This document shows, piece after piece, positions 24,000 to 32,815 of a stretch of 38,848 bases of DNA. Source of the DNA: an uncultured Muribaculaceae bacterium. Its GTDB lineage: Bacteria > Bacteroidota > Bacteroidia > Bacteroidales > Muribaculaceae. Below the pieces are notes generated by a model. The model worked only from the letters and a program-made list of their open reading frames with translations. It was not told where the DNA came from and ran no database searches. The stretch spans positions 1 to 38,848 of the forward strand of contig CAJTME010000015.1 in NCBI GenBank assembly GCA_910577315.1, read 5' to 3'. The position numbers were made by a program, and so were the translations under genes. Numbering within the stretch: the stretch's first letter is position 1; the number at the start of each line of letters is the position of its first letter.

Positions 24000-24848
24000 T
24001 TAAATCACGACCATCATGCCGAAGTTGATATTGAAAATATTGAAACGGAAGTTAGCGCCGGAGGTGAAGCGGGAGCCTTCATCAACTCCGTCGGTGAGCT
24101 GGTGCTCGCGCTTGAAATTGAGGCCGAACACACCGAACGACACGTTGAAGGCCACGTATTCCTGGATGAACACGCACACGCCCGGGCTGAAATTAAGGCT
24201 GCCCTGGGTTATGGTGGTGCGGGTGTCCTTGGGTTCGCCGTCGTAGATGCGTTTGAAACGGGAACTGCCGCTGCCCACCGTCACATCAACCTCGTTGAAT
24301 ATTCCGAAACGCTTGCTCTTGTTCAGGCCGATGTAGTTGCGGTAGAAGAGCGAGGTTGAGTAGGACTGGGTGTAGTAGCTTACATCGCGTATCGAGAAGC
24401 TGAGGTCCTCGTCAAAGTCCATGGCGAGGTTGTTGAGGTCGCCGATACCGCGCGAGTAATTGAAACGGATGCCTATCGACTGGTTGTTGCGGATAAAGTA
24501 AGATATGAAAGGCTTGACGGAATACATCTTGCCTTTGAAATCTATGTCGCTGAGAATCGACAGCACCTGAACATCGTCGGTGTTGAGTTCGCCATACGAG
24601 GCGGTGAGGCCGAAGCTCCATTTGCCTTTCGGAATGAACAGGTAGTTGTAGAGGCCACGGTCGTAACGTCCGAAATTGCGTTCGGGAATGACGATGGGCA
24701 CGGTGTCGTTGCCGACGATTACGAGTTCGTCCATATCGGGAGTGACCGGCGCGAGCTTCTTGCGCACAACTTGCTGGGCCGAGGCTGAAAATCCTGCCGC
24801 AGCGGTGATAGCCACGAATGCTGTAAGTAATAATTTCCTGACTGCCAT
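24000..24848 (-). CDS. outer-membrane beta-barrel protein, paralogue A
   Basis: A 282-residue exported protein: signal peptide MAVRKLLLTAFVAITAAAGFSASA, then an N-terminal stretch with the motif MDELVIVGNDTVPIVIPERNFGRYD, then a regular series of amphipathic strands with aromatic girdles (FIPKGKWSFGLTASYGE, VKPFISYFIRNNQSIGIRFNYSR, FGIFNEVDVTVG, CVFIQEYVAFNVSFGVFGLNF). It is clearly related to the protein of the gene just before it (24852-25601): both share FxPKGxW, RFGxFNEVxxxxG, the F.. Y.A..V..GV.G.NF pattern and a short hydrophobic C-terminus. A gap of only 3 bases separates them. Function unknown; it could be a partner barrel for the adjacent surface lipoprotein. Confidence 0.8.
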   Translation of the reverse strand: MAVRKLLLTAFVAITAAAGFSASAQQVVRKKLAPVTPDMDELVIVGNDTVPIVIPERNFGRYDRGLYNYLFIPKGKWSFGLTASYGELNTDDVQVLSILSDIDFKGKMYSVKPFISYFIRNNQSIGIRFNYSRGIGDLNNLAMDFDEDLSFSIRDVSYYTQSYSTSLFYRNYIGLNKSKRFGIFNEVDVTVGSGSSRFKRIYDGEPKDTRTTITQGSLNFSPGVCVFIQEYVAFNVSFGVFGLNFKREHQLTDGVDEGSRFTSGANFRFNIFNINFGMMVVI

Positions 24849-24851
24849 GGC

Positions 24852-25601
24852 TTAAATATAAAATGCCACCCCGAAGGTGATTGAAAAGAGGTTTATCTTG
24901 AAATTGGCCGATGATGTCTTCATGTTGGCCACATAAATCTGGTCGGTGGTGAGCTTCGAGTTGGTGTAGTTGAAGCCGAGGACGCCGACGTTCACTTCCA
25001 GAGCCGAATAATTGGAGAGAAAGACAATGAGACCGGGCGCGAGGCCGACGTTGAGCTGGAAATTGCGGGAGTAGGTGCCGGTGAAGTCATCGCCCGCGCC
25101 GCTGCATATTTTCGACTGGCCGCCGCCAATCTGCAGCTGGACTTCGTTGAAAAGGCCAAAGCGGGTGCTGCTGCCGAGCGATAGATATTGCCTGAAAGCA
25201 CCTGTGCCGGTGTAGGAGTGGGTGATTGAATAGAGGTTTTCGACGTTGTATTCCGTGTCGGACGCGAGCACGACGTCGGCGCTGTTCAGCTGGGTGCGTG
25301 AGCGTGAATAGGCAAACCGACCGCCGGCGGCGAGGTTATCCTTGAACGCGAACATCAACATGGGGCTGACTTTGAAAGTGTATGTGTCGCCCGAGAGGTT
25401 CTCGAATATTAGGAATTGATAGTTGGTCTGGTCAGACTGGGAATAGCTTACGCTCACACCCCCAATCCATTGTCCTTTGGGGACAAAGGAAATCTGCTCT
25501 ATGTCGCGGCTGAACTGTTCCTGCGCCGTGGCGTGGAACGGACTGGTCAATCCGAGGCAGGCAATTATAAGCGCAACGAACGTTTTCAAACGATTGGTCA
25601 T
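24852..25601 (-). CDS. outer-membrane beta-barrel protein, paralogue B
   Basis: A 249-residue exported protein starting MTNRLKTFVALIIACLGLTS at 25601, with a signal peptide ending about AQEQ. Alternating strands follow: FVPKGQWIGGVSVSYSQSD, FKVSPMLMFAFKDNLAAGGR, FGLFNEVQLQIGGG, GLIVFLSNYSALEVNVGVLG. It is a paralogue of the next gene (24000-24848), shorter by the N-terminal extension. It is the first gene of the barrel-barrel-lipoprotein operon. A -7-like box TAACTTTG lies just upstream (25627-25620). Confidence 0.8.
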   Translation of the reverse strand: MTNRLKTFVALIIACLGLTSPFHATAQEQFSRDIEQISFVPKGQWIGGVSVSYSQSDQTNYQFLIFENLSGDTYTFKVSPMLMFAFKDNLAAGGRFAYSRSRTQLNSADVVLASDTEYNVENLYSITHSYTGTGAFRQYLSLGSSTRFGLFNEVQLQIGGGQSKICSGAGDDFTGTYSRNFQLNVGLAPGLIVFLSNYSALEVNVGVLGFNYTNSKLTTDQIYVANMKTSSANFKINLFSITFGVAFYI

Positions 25602-25619
25602 ATAAGTACAATTTGGCTC

Positions 25620-25627
25620 CAAAGTTA
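25620..25627 (-). promoter_or_regulatory. candidate -7 box for the barrel-lipoprotein operon
   Basis: TAACTTTG on the minus strand is a perfect -7 box, 19 bases before the start codon. A TTTG sits only 12 bases upstream of it instead of about 20, so the -33 element is off-spaced. Confidence 0.5.
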
Positions 25628-25702
25628 CGAATTTTTTGCCAAATAAACGTTAAAAAAGTCGATTATTGCGTATAAGTCCTCAAACCAATGACAGGCAGGC
25701 AT

Positions 25703-25747
25703 AAAAAGAGCCTGCCCGGAGCGGAATGCTCTCCCGTGGGCAGGCTC
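25703..25747 (-). terminator. rho-independent terminator of the PPi-phosphofructokinase gene
   Basis: A 10-bp perfect stem, GAGCCTGCCC (25708-25717) and GGGCAGGCTC (25738-25747), with a small inner hairpin in the loop. Read leftward it is followed at once by TTTTTAT. It begins 33 bases past the pfp stop. Confidence 0.88.
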
Positions 25748-25780
25748 TGCAAGCTGAGAGTCGGGAAATATTTTGGCTGA

Positions 25781-27430
25781 TTATTTGCCTTGGTGTTCGT
25801 AGCGGAGGGTGAGCGAGGGCTGGTCGCAAACCTCAGTCGGGCCGAAGTACTGGATGGGGCCCGGGTAGATGTAGCATGTGTTCATAGCCCAGTCGTCGCG
25901 CTGAGCGGCGAATTTGAGGAAGGGAGCGCCGTCGAGGCGTACGAGAGCCTTTTGGATAACGGGCTTGTCGGCACCGTTGCGGCGTTCGATGTTCATCATC
26001 ATGGTGATGGGAATACCGCCGGCAATCCATTGAACGGAGGGCTTCACGAGGTTGCGTATCGACGACATGTAGCCGGTAACGCCGGCGTTGATGAGGCAGG
26101 CGGCGTTGAAACCGAGGGCATAGCAGTAGTCAGCGTCGAAGTTGGAGGGGTCGGCGCAGCGGCCTTCGTAACCGAAGAAGTGGTGGAGGGCCGAGTATTT
26201 GCCGGTGAACTTGCCTTCGGCGGCGAGAGTCTGGAGGCGCTTGCCCACCATTTCGCTGAGGAGCTTTTCAGTTTCGATGAGCGATACCTGCACGTTGCCG
26301 TGGGGGTCACGGTCGAGCATGAGCTGACGTGCAACGTTTGCAGGGAGGCTGCGGAGGGTTGCTGCGTTCTCCTCGCTGAGGTGCGAGCTGATGAATTTCT
26401 CGAGTTCGTCAGCATCAAAGCCGGCGGTAGCTTCCTTGTTTTCGGCAAGGATGTTGTTGAGCTCGGCGATGAGGCGCTTGATGGCGGGGATGAACTCGAT
26501 GAGGCCTTCGGGAACGAGCACTGTGCCGAAGTTGTTGCCATAGTTGGCGCGGGCGGCCACTACGTCGGCGATGGAGTTGACAACGTCGTCGAGGGTCATG
26601 TCCTTTGCCTCAACTTCTTCAGAAATGATGCAGATGTTGGGCTGGGTCTGGAGGGCACATTCGAGGGCGATGTGGCTGGCCGAGCGGCCCATGAGTTTGA
26701 TGAAGTGCCAGTATTTCTTGGCCGAGTTGCAGTCGCGCTGGATGTTGCCGATGACTTCCGAGTAAACCTTGGTGGCGGTGTCGAAGCCGAAAGAGGTTTC
26801 GATGCACTCGTTCTTGAGGTCGCCGTCGATGGTCTTGGGGCAACCGATAACCTGGATGCCTGCGCCGATGCTCTTGTAGTATTCGGCGAGGACGGCGGCA
26901 TTGGTGTTTGAGTCGTCGCCACCGATGATGACGAGGGCGGTGATGCCGAGTTCCTTGCAGATTTCGAGACCTTTGTCGAACTGCTCTTTTTCTTCGAGTT
27001 TGGTGCGGCCCGAACCGATGATGTCGAAGCCGCCGGTGTTGCGGTATTCGTCAATGATGGCCGAGGTGAGCTCGATGTATTTGTGGTCGACGAGACCGCC
27101 GGGGCCCATGAGGAAGCCGAAGAGGCGGCTGTCGCGGTGAATCTTCTTGATGCCGTCGAACAGACCGCAGATAACGTTGTGGCCGCCGGGAGCCTGGCCG
27201 CCCGAGAGGATTACGCCGACATTGACGGGCTTGCCGGCGGTGGGATTGGCGTTTTTCTCGAATTTGAGTTCGGGAAGGCCGTATGTGTTGGGGAAGAGCT
27301 GGTGGATTTCTTCCTGATTTGCCACAGACTGGGTGGGTTTGCCCTCAACGGCCTTTACGGCGCCGGTGAGAACGACGGGGAGTTTGGGTTTGTAAGCCGC
27401 GCGGGCTTTCTGCAAAGGACTCTTTTTCAT
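25781..27430 (-). CDS. pfp: pyrophosphate-dependent 6-phosphofructokinase
   Basis: A 549-residue glycolytic enzyme that phosphorylates fructose-6-phosphate with pyrophosphate, reversibly. It is the long form typical of Bacteroidetes and plants. GVILSGGQAPGGHN is the substrate loop; VIIGGDDSNTNA carries Asp where ATP-PFK has Gly (GGDDS against GGDGS), and PKTIDGD carries the Lys typical of PPi use. MGRSASHIALECA and FGYEGRC also match. The gene is 54 bases downstream of guaA with no terminator between, so it may be partly co-transcribed, and ends in a strong terminator. Confidence 0.95.
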   Translation of the reverse strand: MKKSPLQKARAAYKPKLPVVLTGAVKAVEGKPTQSVANQEEIHQLFPNTYGLPELKFEKNANPTAGKPVNVGVILSGGQAPGGHNVICGLFDGIKKIHRDSRLFGFLMGPGGLVDHKYIELTSAIIDEYRNTGGFDIIGSGRTKLEEKEQFDKGLEICKELGITALVIIGGDDSNTNAAVLAEYYKSIGAGIQVIGCPKTIDGDLKNECIETSFGFDTATKVYSEVIGNIQRDCNSAKKYWHFIKLMGRSASHIALECALQTQPNICIISEEVEAKDMTLDDVVNSIADVVAARANYGNNFGTVLVPEGLIEFIPAIKRLIAELNNILAENKEATAGFDADELEKFISSHLSEENAATLRSLPANVARQLMLDRDPHGNVQVSLIETEKLLSEMVGKRLQTLAAEGKFTGKYSALHHFFGYEGRCADPSNFDADYCYALGFNAACLINAGVTGYMSSIRNLVKPSVQWIAGGIPITMMMNIERRNGADKPVIQKALVRLDGAPFLKFAAQRDDWAMNTCYIYPGPIQYFGPTEVCDQPSLTLRYEHQGK

Positions 27431-27484
27431 TAGAAATGAGTTTTATTGGATGGTGTTAATGTTATTAAAATCAAGCCGGAGGGA

Positions 27485-29005
27485 TTATTCCCACTCGATG
27501 GTTGCCGGTGGCTTTGAGGAGATGTCGTAGGTTACGCGGTTCACTCCGCGCACTTTGTTGATTATGTCGTTTGACACCTTGGCAAGGAATTCGTAGGGGA
27601 GGTGTGCCCAGTCGGCGGTCATGGCGTCGGTCGATGTGACGGCACGGAGGGCTACGGCGCTTTCATAGGTGCGTTCGTCACCCATTACGCCAACACTCTG
27701 GACAGGGAGCAGGATGACGCCGGCCTGCCATACCTTGTCGTAGAGACCCCACTGGCGCAGACCGCTGATGAAGATGTCATCGGCTTCCTGCAATACACGC
27801 ACTTTTTCGGGGGTAATGTCGCCGAGGATGCGGACTGCCAGGCCTGGGCCGGGGAAGGGGTGGCGGGATATGAGGTGCTCGGGCATGCCGAGGGCGCGGC
27901 CCACGGCACGGACTTCATCCTTGAAGAGCCATTGCAGGGGCTCGCACAGGCTGAGGTTCATTTTTTCGGGAAGGCCGCCGACGTTGTGGTGGCTCTTGAT
28001 GGTCGTGCCGGTGATTGAAAGCGACTCGATGCGGTCGGGGTAGATGGTGCCCTGGGCGAGCCACTTGACATCGGTGAGCTTGTGGGCTTCGTGGTCGAAG
28101 ACGTCGATGAAGCCTTTGCCGATTATTTTGCGTTTGCGTTCGGGGTCGGTGACACCGGCAAGTTCGCTGAAGAATTTCTCGGAGGCGTCAACGCCGATTA
28201 CGTTGAGGCCGAGGCAGCGGTAGTCGTCCATCACCTGACGGAATTCGTTTTTGCGCAGCAGGCCGTGATCGACGAAAATACAGGTGAGGTTGTCGCCGAT
28301 GGCGCGCGAAATCAGCACGGCAGCAACCGACGAGTCAACGCCGCCGCTGAGACCGAGGACAACCTTGTCGTCGCCCAGCTGTTCGCGGAGGGCCTTGACA
28401 GTGGATTCGATGTATGCGTCGGCGCTCCAGTCGCCTTTCGAGCCACAGATGCCGTGTACGAAGTTGCCCAGCAGGCGTGTGCCACAGGTCGAGTGGAATA
28501 CCTCGGGATGGAACTGCACGCCCCATTGCTTTTTACCTTCAACGTGGTAGGCGGCGCAGGGGACGTCCTCGGTGGAGGCTATGATCTTGAATGATTCGGG
28601 CAGACGGGTTATGGTGTCGCCATGGCTCATCCAAACTGTCTCGCCGGGCTCTATGCCTTCGAGCAGCGAGTCGGCGTCGACGCGGGTGAGGATGGCGCGG
28701 CCATATTCACGCGAGGGAGCGCCCTCGACGCTTCCGCCGTTCTGATAGGCCATCATCTGGGCTCCGTAGCATATGCCGAGCACGGGGTACTTGGCCACGA
28801 TGGGGGCTACATCCACTTTGAAAGCCTTTTCGTCATAGACCGAGAAAGGACTGCCCGAAAGAATCACGCCGATAACGTCGGGGTCATCGGCGGGGAATTT
28901 GTTATAGGGCACAATTTCGCAATAGGTGTTCAATTCGCGGACACGGCGGCCGATGAGCTGCGTGGTCTGCGAACCGAAGTCAAGAATAACAATCTTTTGA
29001 GGCAT
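27485..29005 (-). CDS. guaA: GMP synthase (glutamine-hydrolysing)
   Basis: A 506-residue cytosolic enzyme that converts XMP to GMP using glutamine nitrogen. The N-terminal class I amidotransferase has ILDFGSQTTQLIGRR, nucleophile Cys79 in LGICYGAQ and the His-Glu pair in GVQFHPE. The ATP pyrophosphatase domain follows with the P-loop LGLSGGVDSSVAA, and the C-terminal dimerisation part has HPFPGPGLAVR and the terminal PPATIEWE, complete. Length and ends are normal. It has a strong promoter at 29048-29078. Confidence 0.97.
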   Translation of the reverse strand: MPQKIVILDFGSQTTQLIGRRVRELNTYCEIVPYNKFPADDPDVIGVILSGSPFSVYDEKAFKVDVAPIVAKYPVLGICYGAQMMAYQNGGSVEGAPSREYGRAILTRVDADSLLEGIEPGETVWMSHGDTITRLPESFKIIASTEDVPCAAYHVEGKKQWGVQFHPEVFHSTCGTRLLGNFVHGICGSKGDWSADAYIESTVKALREQLGDDKVVLGLSGGVDSSVAAVLISRAIGDNLTCIFVDHGLLRKNEFRQVMDDYRCLGLNVIGVDASEKFFSELAGVTDPERKRKIIGKGFIDVFDHEAHKLTDVKWLAQGTIYPDRIESLSITGTTIKSHHNVGGLPEKMNLSLCEPLQWLFKDEVRAVGRALGMPEHLISRHPFPGPGLAVRILGDITPEKVRVLQEADDIFISGLRQWGLYDKVWQAGVILLPVQSVGVMGDERTYESAVALRAVTSTDAMTADWAHLPYEFLAKVSNDIINKVRGVNRVTYDISSKPPATIEWE

Positions 29006-29047
29006 AAGCGCTTTGGAAAGTGAGTTCCGATTATTTTTTTACGCTCG

Positions 29048-29078
29048 CAAAGTTACAAAAAAAAAGCGATATGCCAAA
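29048..29078 (-). promoter_or_regulatory. strong leftward promoter of guaA
   Basis: On the minus strand TTTG (29078-29075), 19 bases, then TAACTTTG (29055-29048), a perfect match to the Bacteroidetes consensus. The predicted start of transcription is about 35 bases before the guaA start codon. The -33 element almost touches the end of the barrel gene at 29089. Confidence 0.75.
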
Positions 29079-29088
29079 AAGTAGTGTT

Positions 29089-29766
29089 TTAAAATTTATA
29101 ACTCAGCAAAAGGGCAACATTGTTTCGGTGAACGTGGAGGGTGCAGGGGCCGTCTGTTATCGTGGCCACATTGGTGAGGCCGAAGGCGGCGGAAATCCCC
29201 ACGCAATAGTGCTCGCGGTAGGTCAGGCCGGCGAAGAAACTCCACTGGAGATCCACATGGTTGAAGCCACGGCCGAAAAGGTTGACGGGTTTGTCGGGCT
29301 CGATGACTTCGGCCGAGAAATTGGGCGAGGCGTGCTCGCGGGCGTAGACGTTGATGTTTATGGCCGGACCGGTGGCCACCGCAAGCTCGAAGTCGCCGGG
29401 AAGCTTGAAGTTATACCCTGAATAGACAGGCACCCTTACGCCGAAATTCTTGATGGTTCCTTCGTAAAGAGTGCCGTATTCGGGAATGAAATCCGTGCCC
29501 ATTGTGTTGTAGAAGCCCCCGAGGCCGGGCGAGATGAACCAGCGCGAGGTCAGGTAGTAGGTATAGGCTATGGTGAAAGTGGCTCCGCCGCCGGTTGACC
29601 AGCGGCCCTGGCTGCCGGTCGGGGTGGTGAGCTCGAACGCAAGATGGGCCGACCATCCGTGACGAGCGGGGTTCTCTGCGAGCGTAGGATTTGCGCCAAT
29701 TGCCTGGGCGCCCGAAGTGGCCGCGCAGGAGATGAACAGAACAAGTGGAATCAGTCGGCTAATCAT
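29089..29766 (-). CDS. outer-membrane beta-barrel protein
   Basis: A 225-residue exported protein with a signal peptide (MISRLIPLVLFISCAATSGAQA). The mature part is made of amphipathic strands separated by short turns (SAHLAFELTTPTG, GGATFTIAYTYYLTSRWFIS, RVPVYSGYNFKLPGDFELAV, VDLQWSFFAGLTY) and ends in SYKF, whose terminal Phe is the usual signal for barrel assembly. It resembles small PorT/OMP_b-brl type proteins. It is not closely similar to the two barrels at 24000-25601. It is divergent from sppA and upstream of guaA, which has its own promoter. Confidence 0.8.
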   Translation of the reverse strand: MISRLIPLVLFISCAATSGAQAIGANPTLAENPARHGWSAHLAFELTTPTGSQGRWSTGGGATFTIAYTYYLTSRWFISPGLGGFYNTMGTDFIPEYGTLYEGTIKNFGVRVPVYSGYNFKLPGDFELAVATGPAININVYAREHASPNFSAEVIEPDKPVNLFGRGFNHVDLQWSFFAGLTYREHYCVGISAAFGLTNVATITDGPCTLHVHRNNVALLLSYKF

Positions 29767-29812
29767 AGAGAGTGCGTTTTTATAGATTTATAACATTCGC
29801 CCCGAAGTTTGG

Positions 29813-29844
29813 TTTGTGGATTTTATATAAAATATGTAACTTTG
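29813..29844 (+). promoter_or_regulatory. strong promoter of sppA-lpxK
   Basis: TTTG (29813-29816), 20 bases, then TAACTTTG (29837-29844), a perfect Bacteroidetes promoter. The sppA start codon is 38 bases downstream. A second TTTG lies 5 bases upstream at 29808-29811. Confidence 0.78.
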
Positions 29845-29881
29845 CGGCGACTATAATTTATAGTGACAATATTGAACCAAC

Positions 29882-31639
29882 ATGTTGAAGAAATTTTTCA
29901 TCTCGATGCTCGGCACAATCGCCGGCTTTTGGATTTCGCTGTTCCTCGCCGTTATCGTCGGCGTGGCCGTGGTGGGGGCAATAATTGCCTCGGGCAGCGG
30001 AAGCAAACCTGAAATAAGCAAGAACTCCATACTCTATCTTGACCTCTCGGGCAATATCCCTGAACGCTATCAGCCCGCCGACATCTGGCAGATGCTGCGC
30101 GACGTTGACGGTAGCGGTGAAGCTCTTGCCGACATACTTTCGGCAATCCGTCTTGCAAAGAACGATGCGAAAATCAACGGCATATACATCAACGCACAGG
30201 GCGCGGCAGCCGGTATGGCGAGCCGCGAGGAGATTGTGGCTGCCTTGCGCGACTTCAAATCGTCGGGCAAGTGGATTTACGCATATTCCGACGGCTATTC
30301 ACAGGGCGATTACCTGATGTCGGCTGTGGCAGACAGTGTGTTCCTCAATCCCATCGGCGGAGTGGACGTGCATGGCGTCGCCACAAGCATACCCTTCTTC
30401 AAAGGACTGATGGACAAGCTCGGGGTGAAGATGCAGATTGTGCGCGTCGGCACGTTCAAAAGTGCTGTCGAGCCGTTCATGACTACCGAGATGAGTCCCG
30501 CCTCGCGCCTGCAGAATCAGGTGATGGTGGACTCGTTGTGGCAATACATGACGTCTGTTATCTCCGAATCGCGTGGAGTGACCGCTGCCTCCGTGAACCA
30601 GTGGGCTGACTCGCTCCTGTCGACCCGTTCAGGTCAGGGAGCGCTTGACGTGAAGGCCGTGAGCGCCCTGCGCTACCGCCGTCAGGTTGAAGCCACCCTC
30701 CGCGCCAAAAGCGATGTTGATGATGACGACGACCTGCCTCTTGTAACTCCTTCCGACTATATGGCCGCTCAAAAAACTTTCTCGGCCAATAAGAAGCATG
30801 TAGCCGTGCTTTTCGCATGCGGCGACATCGTTGACAGCGGTGAAGGCGGAATCGTAGGTGAGAAGATGGTTCCGGAAATACTGTCACTGGCCGACAATGA
30901 CAATGTAAAGGCCATGGTGCTCCGCGTCAATTCAGGCGGTGGCTCGGCTTTCGCTTCCGAGCAGATTTGGGAAGCGCTCGAATATTTCAAGTCGCGTGGC
31001 AAAACCCTTTACGTGTCGATGGGCGACTATGCCGCATCAGGCGGATATTACATTTCGTGTGGCGCCGATAAGATTTTTGCAGACCGAACCACGCTGACCG
31101 GTTCAATCGGCGTGTTCGGAATGATTCCCGACTTCTCCGGGCTTGTCACAGACAAACTCGGCGTGCGGTTCTCGATTGTCGAGACCAACCCGAACGCTGC
31201 TTTCCCCGACCCGATGAAAGCAATGACTCCCGAGCAGGCAGCTCTAATGCAGGGTTCGGTCGAGCGCACGTATGACCTTTTCACCTCGCGGGTTGCCGAA
31301 GGACGCGGTATCAGTCAGGATTCCGTTAAGTCCATAGCCGAAGGCCGGGTATGGACAGGCGGAGCAGCACTGCGTCTCGGTCTTGTTGACGCTATGGGCG
31401 GCCTCGAAGCCGCTGTTGAAGAGGTGGCTGCCAAGGCTGGACTGGATAGCGATAACGTTGTTTACTATCCTGCCGTTGACGATAAATTCCTCAACCAGTT
31501 CATCGCCGAGGCCCGCAAGAGCGTCAGCATAGGTTCTATGGAAGTCAGCTCGGGCGCCCTGCGCATCATGCAGTTCCTTGAAGGTCTGCGCACGATGAAC
31601 CCTGTCCAGGCCCGCATGATGCCTGTCGAAGTGCAATAA
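29882..31639 (+). CDS. sppA: signal peptide peptidase SppA, long form
   Basis: A 585-residue inner-membrane serine protease that digests leftover signal peptides. One membrane segment lies near the N-terminus (about 14-38). Two tandem SppA domains follow: the first supplies the general base Lys193 in RVGTFKSAVEP, the second the nucleophile Ser386 in DYAASGGYYISCGADK, the classic Ser-Lys dyad split between domains in the 67-kDa type. GSIGVFGMIPDFSGL and the Gly-rich RVNSGGGSAFASE (oxyanion) also match. It is 18 bases upstream of lpxK, probably an operon. Confidence 0.95.
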   Translation: MLKKFFISMLGTIAGFWISLFLAVIVGVAVVGAIIASGSGSKPEISKNSILYLDLSGNIPERYQPADIWQMLRDVDGSGEALADILSAIRLAKNDAKINGIYINAQGAAAGMASREEIVAALRDFKSSGKWIYAYSDGYSQGDYLMSAVADSVFLNPIGGVDVHGVATSIPFFKGLMDKLGVKMQIVRVGTFKSAVEPFMTTEMSPASRLQNQVMVDSLWQYMTSVISESRGVTAASVNQWADSLLSTRSGQGALDVKAVSALRYRRQVEATLRAKSDVDDDDDLPLVTPSDYMAAQKTFSANKKHVAVLFACGDIVDSGEGGIVGEKMVPEILSLADNDNVKAMVLRVNSGGGSAFASEQIWEALEYFKSRGKTLYVSMGDYAASGGYYISCGADKIFADRTTLTGSIGVFGMIPDFSGLVTDKLGVRFSIVETNPNAAFPDPMKAMTPEQAALMQGSVERTYDLFTSRVAEGRGISQDSVKSIAEGRVWTGGAALRLGLVDAMGGLEAAVEEVAAKAGLDSDNVVYYPAVDDKFLNQFIAEARKSVSIGSMEVSSGALRIMQFLEGLRTMNPVQARMMPVEVQ

Positions 31640-31657
31640 TCTGTTATCCCGCCGTCC

Positions 31658-32752
31658 ATGACTTTGCGTTCCGTCATATCAAAAGTGGTGTTGCTGCCGT
31701 GTTCCAAACTATACGGCACAATCACCTTTGTGCGGAACAAAATGTTTGACTGGCGCATGCTGCCCCAGCATGAGTTTGACGTGCCGGTGGTTGTGGTGGG
31801 CAATCTTGCGGTGGGCGGAACGGGAAAAACCCCGCACACTGAATACATCGTGGAGGCGTTGCGTCGCAATTTCCATATCGCCGTTCTTTCGCGTGGCTAT
31901 AAGCGTTCGACCAAGGGCTTCGTACTCGCCACTCCTTATTCAAAACCGCGCGATATCGGCGACGAGTCGTTCCAGATGTACCAGAAGTTTGACCAGAAGG
32001 TGACGGTGGCGGTGTGTGAGGACCGAGTAGCCGGCATACGTGAACTGCTTCGGATTGATCCCGCAATCAATCTTGTCGTGCTTGACGATGCTTTCCAGCA
32101 CCGCTATGTAAAGCCGGCGGTATCGGTTGTCATCACGGAATACAACCGTCCGATTTTCAACGACCACATGTTGCCATACGGTCGTCTGCGCGAGCCTGTG
32201 AGGGGCGTGAACCGCGCCGATATGATTGTGGTGTCGAAATGCCCCGACGGCCTGATGCCCCGCGATTACATGATTTATAAAAAGGACTTGAACCTGTTCC
32301 CGTACCAGGACCTGTTCTTTTCCCGTTACGCATATCAAAGCCTTGTGCCCCTATTCCCCGACCAGAGTGCGAAGGTACCGTGCCTCGACTGGATGTCAGA
32401 TTCCGATTCAATCCTTGCCGTGGCCGGCATTGACAATCCGCGCCCGTTCATCCGCTATCTAAAAAGCTTCATGCCGCGGGTAAGGGTCAATATATTTTCT
32501 GACCATCACGCTTTCACCCGGAAGGATATGGAACTTCTGCTGAACCGCTTCCGCACCATGAAGGGAACCAATAAAATATTGGTGACAACAGAAAAGGACG
32601 CCGTGAGGATGGCTGCAAGCCCGTATTTCCCGCCGGAACTTCGCTCGGCCGCATATTTTCTCCCGGTCAAGGTGGAATTTTCGCAGCATGGCGAGAACGG
32701 CGCCGGATTTGAACAGGCTCTCGTGAGACGCATCCGCAACTGGCATCCCTGA
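31658..32752 (+). CDS. lpxK: tetraacyldisaccharide 4'-kinase
   Basis: A 364-residue kinase that phosphorylates the 4' position of the lipid A precursor at the inner membrane, so this organism makes LPS. It has an N-terminal amphipathic region, then the P-loop VVVVGNLAVGGTGKTPHTE (45-63), VLSRGYKRSTKGF, DESFQMYQ, the Walker B-like LVVLDDAFQHRYV, and LPYGRLREPVRGVNRADMIVVSK, all family signatures. Bacteroidetes length. It is coupled to sppA, a common pairing in Bacteroidales as far as I recall. Confidence 0.96.
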   Translation: MTLRSVISKVVLLPCSKLYGTITFVRNKMFDWRMLPQHEFDVPVVVVGNLAVGGTGKTPHTEYIVEALRRNFHIAVLSRGYKRSTKGFVLATPYSKPRDIGDESFQMYQKFDQKVTVAVCEDRVAGIRELLRIDPAINLVVLDDAFQHRYVKPAVSVVITEYNRPIFNDHMLPYGRLREPVRGVNRADMIVVSKCPDGLMPRDYMIYKKDLNLFPYQDLFFSRYAYQSLVPLFPDQSAKVPCLDWMSDSDSILAVAGIDNPRPFIRYLKSFMPRVRVNIFSDHHAFTRKDMELLLNRFRTMKGTNKILVTTEKDAVRMAASPYFPPELRSAAYFLPVKVEFSQHGENGAGFEQALVRRIRNWHP

Positions 32753-32759
32753 AAACATT

Positions 32760-32774
32760 GCCCCTGTCGGGGGC
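32760..32774 (+). terminator. short GC hairpin after lpxK
   Basis: GCCCC-TGTCG-GGGGC forms a 5-bp stem starting 8 bases past the lpxK stop. No T-run follows, so it is a weak or rho-dependent terminator at best, or a leader hairpin of the next gene. Confidence 0.35.
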
Positions 32775-32815
32775 GTTATACATCCGTAAAATACATAACT
32801 AAACAATTTAAAACC

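Noticed and set aside
25790..26911. Rightward open frame of 373 codons opposite the PPi-phosphofructokinase gene
   Set aside because: It is the mirror of a high-GC coding gene with a fully recognisable product on the other strand; its own peptide has no family features. The same holds for other long frames opposite clpC, guaA, htpG and ddl.
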